The notes under the pieces are model-generated. The model did not search any database and was not told the DNA's origin. It saw only the letters and a program-made list of their open reading frames with translations. 64,000 nucleotides of DNA from Cheilinus undulatus (lineage: Eukaryota > Chordata > Actinopteri > Labriformes > Labridae), in assembly GCF_018320785.1 (NCBI RefSeq), contig NC_054886.1, positions 36,230,520 through 36,294,519 of the forward strand, given 5' to 3'. Each line of letters starts with the position of its first letter. Position 1 is the stretch's first letter. Made by a program: the position numbers and the translations under genes. Of this stretch, positions 57,901-64,000 are shown piece by piece.

Positions 57901-60900
57901 TGAGATAACCTTCAAAGGCAGGGATGGAATGTTTTATAATTTTTAAAGGATGAGATAACCTTCAAAAGCAGGGACGGAATGTTTGATAAACTTTAAAATA
58001 TGACAAAACCCTCAAAGGCAGGGACGGAATGTTTGATAAACTTTAAAGGATGAGATAACCTTCAAAGGCAGGGCGGAATGTTTGATAAACTTTAAAGGAT
58101 GAGATAACCTTGAAAGGTAGGGACGGAGTTTTTGATGAACTTTAAAGGATGAGATAACCTTCAAAGGCAGGAACGGAATTTTTGATGAACTTTAAAGGAG
58201 GAGATAACCTTCAAAGGCAGGGACGGAATTTTTGATGAACTTTAAAGGAGGAGATAACCTTCAAAGTCAGGGATAGAATGTTTGATAAACTTTAAAGGAT
58301 GAGATAACCTTCTAAGGCAGGGACGGAATGTTTGATAAACTTTAAAATATGACAAAAACTTCAAAGGTAGGGACGGAATGTTTGATAAACTTTAAAGGAT
58401 GAGATAACCTTCAAAGGCAGGGACGGAATGTTTGATAAACTTTAAAGGATGAGATAACCTTCAAAGGCAAAGACAGAATGTTTGATAAACTTTAAAGGAT
58501 GAGATAACCTTCAAAGGCAGGGATGAAATGTTTGATAAACTTTAAAGGATGAGATAACCTTCAAAGGCAGGGACGGAATGTTGGATAAACTTTAAAGGAT
58601 GAGATAACCCTCAAAGGCAGGGACGGAATGTTTGATAAACTTTAAAGGATGAGATAACCTTCAAAGGCAGGGACAGAATGTTTGATGAACTTTAAAGGAT
58701 GAGATAACCTTCAAAGGTAGGAACGGAATTTTTGATGAACTTTAAAGGATGAGATAACCTTCAAAGGCAGGGACGGAATGTTTGATAAACTTTAAAGGAT
58801 GAGATAACCTTCAAAGGCAGGGCGGAATGTTTGATAAACTTTAAAGGATGAGATAACCTTCAAAGGTAGGGACGGAATTTTTGATGAACTTGAAAGGATG
58901 AGATAACCTTCAAAGGCAGGGAGGGAATGTTTGATAAACTTTAAAGGATGAGATAACCTTCAAAGGCAGGCACGGAATGTTTGATAAACTTTAAAGGATG
59001 AGATAACCCTCAAAGGCAGGGACGGAATGTTTGATAAACTTTAAAGGATGAGATAACCTTCAAAGGCAGGGACAGAATGTTTGATGAACTTTAAAGGATG
59101 AGATAACCTTCAAAGGTAGGAACAGAATTTTTGATGAACTTTAAAGGATGAGATAACCTTCAAAGGCAGGGACGGAATGTTTGATAAACTTTAAAGGATG
59201 AGATAACCTTCAAAGGCAGGGCGGAATGTTTGATAAACTTTAAAGGATGAGATAACCTTCAAAGGCAGGGACGGAATGTTTGATAAACTTTAAAGGATGA
59301 GATAACCTTCAAAGGCAGGGCGGAATGTTTGATAAACTTTAAAGGATGAGATAACCTTCAAAGGTAGGGACGGAATTTTTGATGAACTTGAAAGGATGAG
59401 ATAACCTTCAAAGGCAGGGAGGGAATGTTTGATAAACTTTAAAGGAGGAGATAACCTTCAAAGGCAGGGACGGAATTTTTGATGAACTTTAAAGGATGAG
59501 ATAACCTTCAAAGTCAGGGATAGAATGTTTGATGAACTTTAAAGGATGAGATAACCTTCAAAGGCAGGGACGGAATTTTTGATAAACTTTAAAGGATGAG
59601 ATAACCTTCAAAGTCAGGGATAGAATGTTTGATAAACTTTAAAGGATGAGAAAACCTACAAAGGCAGGGATGGAATGTTTGATAAACTTTAAAGGATGAG
59701 ATAACCTTCAAAGGCAGGGAGGGAATGTTTGATAAACTTTAAAGGATGAGATAACCTTCAAAGGCAGGGATGGAATGTTTTATAATTTTTAAAGGATGAG
59801 ATAACCTTCAAAAGCAGGGACGGAATGTTTGATAAACTTTAAAATATGACAAAACCCTCAAAGGCAGGGACGGAATGTTTGATAAACTTTAAAGGATGAG
59901 ATAACCTTCAAAGGCAGGGCGGAATGTTTGATAAACTTTAAAATATGACAAAACCGTCAAAGGCAGGGACAGTTTGATGAACTTTAAAGGATGAGATAAC
60001 CTTCAAAGGCAGGAACGGAATTTTTGATGAACTTTAAAGGAGGAGATAACCTTCAAAGGCAGGGACGGAATTTTTGATGAACTTTAAAGGATGAGATAAC
60101 CTTCAAAGTCAGGGATAGAATGTTTGATAAACTTTAAAGGATGAGAAAACCTGCAAAGGCAGGGACGGAATGTTTGATAAACTTTAAAGGATGAGATAAC
60201 CTTCAAAGGCAGGGAGGGAATGTTTGATAAACTTTAAAGGATGAGATAACCTTCAAAGGCAGGGATGAAATGTTTGATAAACTTTAAAGGATGAGATAAC
60301 CTTCAAAAGCAGGGACGGAATTTTTGATAAACTTTAAAATATGACAAAACCCTCAAAGGCAGGGACGGAATGTTTGATAAACTTTAACGGATAAGGTTAA
60401 CCTTCAAAGGCAGGGAGGGAATGTTTGATAAACTTGAAAATATGACAAAAACTTCAAAGGCAGGGATAGAATGTTTGATGAATTTTAAAGGATGAGATAA
60501 CCTGCAAAGGCAGGGATGGAATGTTTGATAAACTTTAAAGGATGAGATAACCTTCAAAGGCAGGGAGGGAATGTTTGATAAACTTTAAAGGATGAGATAA
60601 CCTTCAAAGGTAGGGACGGAATTTTTGATGAACTTGAAAGGATGAGATAACCTTCAAAGGCAGGAACGGAATTTTTGATAAACTTTAAAGGATGAGATAA
60701 CCTTCAAAGTCAGGGATAGAATGTTTGATAAACTTTAAAGGATGAGAAAACCTACAAAGGCAGGGATGGAATGTTTGATAAACTTTAAAGGATGAGATAA
60801 CCTTCAAAGGCAGGGAGGGAATGTTTGATAAACTTTAAAGGATGAGATAACCTTCAAAGGTAGGGACGGAATGTTTTATAATTTTTAAAGGATGAGATAA

Positions 60901-62690
60901 CCTTCAAAAGCAGGGACGGAATGTTTGATAAACTTTAAAATATGACAAAACCCTCAAAGGCAGGGACGGAATGTTTTATAATTTTTAAAGGATGAGATAA
61001 CCTTCAAAAGCAGGGACGGAATGTTTGATAAACTTTAAAATATGACAAAACCCTCAAAGGCAGGGACGGAATGTTTGATAAACTTTAAAGGATGAGATAA
61101 CCTTCAAAGGCAGGGCGGAATGTTTGATAAACTTTAAAGGATGAGATAACCTTGAAAGGTAGGGACGGAGTTTTTGATGAACTTTAAAGGATGAGATAAC
61201 CTTCAAAGGCAGGAACGGAATTTTTGATGAACTTTAAAGGATGAGATAACCTTCAAAGGCAGGGACGGAATTTTTGATGAACTTTAAAGGATGAGATAAC
61301 CTTCAAAGGCAGGGATAGAATGTTTGATAAACTTTAAAGGATGAGAAAACCTGCAAAGGCAGGGACGGAATGTTTGATAAACTTTAAAGGATGAGATAAC
61401 CTTCAAAGGCAGGGAGGGAATGTTTGATAAACTTTAAAGGATGAGATAACCTTCAAAGGCAGGGATGAAATGTTTGATAAACTTTAAAGGATGAGATAAC
61501 CTTCAAAAGCAGGGACGGAATTTTTGATAAACTTTAAAATTTGACAAAACCCTCAAAGGCAGGGACGGAATGTTTGATAAACTTTAACGGATAAGGTTAA
61601 CCTTCAAAGGCAGGGATGGAATGTTTGATAAACTTGAAAATATGACAAAAACTTCAAAGGCAGGGATAGAATGTTTGATGAATTTTAAAGGATGAGATAA
61701 CCTGCAAAGGCAGGGATGGAATGTTTGATAAACTTTAAAGGATGAGATAACCTTCAAAGGCAGGGAGGGAATGTTTGATAAACTTTAAAGGATGAGATAA
61801 CCTTCAAAGGCAGGGATGGAATGTTTGATAAACTTTAACAGATAAGGTTAACCTTCAAAGGTTGGGACGGGATGTTTGATAAACTTGAAAATATGACAAA
61901 AACTTCAAAGGCAGGGCGGAATGTTTGATAAACTTTAAAGGATGAGATAACCTGCAAAGGCAGGGATGGAATGTTTGATGAACTTTAAAGGATGAGATAA
62001 CCTTCAAAGGCAGGGACGGAATGTTTGATAAACTTTAAAGGATGAGATAACCTCCAAAGGCAGGGACGGAATGTTTGATAAACTTTAAAGGATGAGATAA
62101 CCTTCAACGGCAAATTAGAATGTTTGATAAACTTTAAAGGATGAGATAACCTCCAAAGGCAGGGACGGAATGTTTGATAAAGTTTAAAGGATGAGATAAC
62201 CTTCAAAGGCAGTGATGGAATGTTTGATAAACTTTAAAGGATGAGATAACCTTCAACGGCAAATTAGAATGTTTGATAAAGTTTAAAGGATGAGATAACC
62301 TGCAAAGGCAGGGATGGAATGTTTGATAAACTTTAAAGGATGAGATAACCTTCAAAGGCAGTGATGGAATGTTTGATAAACTTTAAAGGATGAGATAACC
62401 TTCAACGGCAAATTAGAATGTTTGATAAAGTTTAAAGGATGAGATAACCTGCAAAGGCAGGGATGGAATGTTTGATAAACTTTAAAGGATGAGATAACCT
62501 TCAAAGGCAGTGATGGAATGTTTGATAAACTATAATGAATTCAATTAGCTTTCAAGGCAGAGTCAGAATGTTTGATTTTAAGGGACAATATCGTCTTCAA
62601 TAGCAAGTAAGCAATTTTTTATAACCTTTAAAGGATTTCATATTTTAAGACAAGGCTGGAATGTTTTATAGACTTCAAAATGATATTGAA
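42920..62690. repeat. 19.8 kb array of a 50-bp unit
   Basis: Close to 390 copies of a 50-bp unit containing caaaggcagggacggaatgt, ttgataaactttaaaggatg and agataacctt. Recurrent variant monomers include aaaatatgacaaaaccctca, taacggataaggttaacc, gtaggaacggaatttttgatg, the 48-bp agggcggaatg and the 49-bp caaagacagaatgttgataa. Variant monomers recur in fixed order, so multi-monomer blocks have been copied as units. Units decay at the right edge (62530-62690) and mildly at the left. Long minus-strand frames inside (e.g. 43396-43617, 61985-62206) are repeat artefacts. Confidence 0.98.
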
Positions 62691-63099
62691 ATCATTTCAT
62701 GAAATATGATATTTTTCTAAATATTTTAGGTCCGGAGACCTTGATTTATAAATCTCATTAATTAAGGATTTATGTGTTGAGACACTGAGAAATGAGTGAA
62801 AGTAACTCATCATTCACAGGAAATAAAAAGTCAATAAATATAAGATGATTTTTTCCTTTATTAGTTAGGCTTATATTATTATTTTTTAAATGAATAATTA
62901 TTATAAATTGTTGGGTGCATGTCCTTTTAGGGCCTCCATACTGTAGGTAGATTAGGGAGACTATCTTAATGACAGGGTGATAAATATGAGATAAAGTAAA
63001 GTTATTAATAAACATATTGTAAAATGAAAACCGTCCACAGCCTCAGACCGTAGTGAGTTATTCTTGAAAAACAGGGGTAGAATAATCCAGAATTTAATC
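62691..63099. other. AT-rich intergenic DNA right of the array
   Basis: AT-rich unique sequence. The 81-codon minus-strand frame has no recognisable motif. It separates the satellite from the CpG-rich promoter that follows. Confidence 0.4.
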
Positions 63100-63177
63100 C
63101 GGTGATCTCATTGATGGAGGAAGATTTGCATCTTCCACATCTCCCATAACTACGTGATGACGTCAGAGAGGGAGAAG
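63100..63177 (+). promoter_or_regulatory. TATA-less promoter with CRE
   Basis: TGACGTCA at 63158-63165, about 13 bp before an ATG that itself overlaps a YY1-type motif AAGATGGCGGC (63175-63185). The following 500 bp is CpG-containing. This is typical of broadly expressed vertebrate genes. Confidence 0.55.
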
Positions 63178-63202
63178 ATGGCGGCTGTGCTGAAGGCGGA
63201 AG
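63178..63202 (+). CDS. Probable first coding exon of an unidentified gene (partial)
   Basis: ATG followed by codons for MAAVLKAE and one extra base, then GTAAAG, a good 5' splice site (donor at 63203). The ATG sits in a YY1-type start context just downstream of a CRE. The rest of the gene would lie beyond the window: 63203-64000 reads as intron, with no acceptor or further exon recognised. Eight residues are too few to name a family. The ATG could also lie within a 5' UTR. Confidence 0.42.
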
Positions 63203-64000
63203 GTAAAGAGCTTTAACTGACTGTTATACCTTTAAACTCCTCTCCTCCTGGTTGCCTTTTACCCCGTTTACTCGTGTTTAGGTAATATTAAACATGTATG
63301 GAGCAGCACGGACTGTCTGGCTCGGGTTAGCCCGGCTAATCCCGGCGGTAGCCCCCTATGCTCGGCTGTGGAGGTGTTTAATCACCGGGACCACTGGAGC
63401 TGCCGTTAGCTTAGCCTCTGAAGCTAACGCTAGCGGCTAGCTGGACAGCTACTCAGACAAACATCGATTATTGATTTTAAAAATCGGAGATTAAATCTGA
63501 CTGTGTGGTTACTTACGGCGTAAGAGAGCGAGGATGTACAGGCCGGGCTAAAACGAGCTGTCGTTTACGTAAATGATTTAAAGATGCGAATACTTAAAAG
63601 CGATGTAGAAGCTAGTTTAGCTTAGCCTAGCACACCGCGAGGAGTTGGACTGCTGCGCCCGAGAAGGAAGCTCCGAGAGGCGGCCTGATCAGCCAGGCGA
63701 GTTCGCGGTCACTGCGCGGCCTTCGGTCTTGTGTGGGTGTGTGGTTCTGTTTATCTGAGGGAAAGATGGGCACGGAGGCTCCAGAAATAAACATCTTAGT
63801 GGTTTTCACTCAAGTTATACTACAGCTGTACCTGTTTGACATAATAGCAATAAAATAATGTTCAATTATTACTGATTTATGTATTAATTTATCATATATA
63901 GCCGGTTAACTGCTTACATGGGCTTAACAGTACAAAAACACCACCAACATTTCTCCTCTGCAGGAGTTTCTCTTATGATTTTTCAGTTAAAACAGAAATA

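Overview
The window looks like nuclear DNA of a teleost fish, probably a percomorph. It carries spliced vertebrate genes with GT-AG introns, a fish-style C-type natriuretic peptide precursor, decayed Tc1/mariner-like and hAT-like DNA transposons, and an exceptional load of tandem repeats. By my count of array boundaries, roughly 37 kb of the 64 kb (about 58%) is tandem array. Coding sequence totals only about 1.65 kb.

Layout. (1) 0.2-8.2 kb: a complete five-exon ift46 gene on the minus strand (333 codons, all splice sites readable). Every intron of useful size holds a minisatellite, and two arrays abut or include the gene's own 5' splice sites. An RFX-type X-box lies upstream of the start. 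(2) 8.5-16.1 kb: a decayed transposon-like stretch, a short CRE/CCAAT island, then a 5.8 kb array of a 20-bp unit. (3) 16.1-25.7 kb: a C-type natriuretic peptide gene on the plus strand. It has an inferred TATA promoter and non-coding first exon near 19.75-19.98 kb and two coding exons at 23.1-23.8 kb. Around it are old repeats, an hAT-like element with a near-perfect 8-bp target duplication, and a Tc1 relic split by a 46-bp satellite. (4) 25.7-29.0 kb: a 47-bp array and a pyrimidine-only 23-bp array. (5) 29.0-42 kb: a complete three-exon SERP/RAMP4 gene on the plus strand (66 codons). Its 9-kb first intron contains nested transposons and a 3.1 kb array of a 23-bp unit. (6) 42.9-62.7 kb: a 19.8 kb array of a 50-bp unit. 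(7) 63.1-64.0 kb: a CRE/YY1-type promoter and a probable first coding exon of an unidentified plus-strand gene.

The genes are unrelated in function (ciliary transport, peptide hormone, ER translocon/stress protein), and nothing suggests an operon or joint pathway. The most interesting material is the repeat landscape. An intronic array of about 185 consensus splice donors is seeded on the ift46 exon 1 donor. Three separate arrays (46, 47 and 50 bp) appear to descend from one ancestral monomer. Low-complexity transposon interiors seem to have been a source of tandem expansion. I found no rRNA, tRNA or CRISPR, and no prokaryote-type system.
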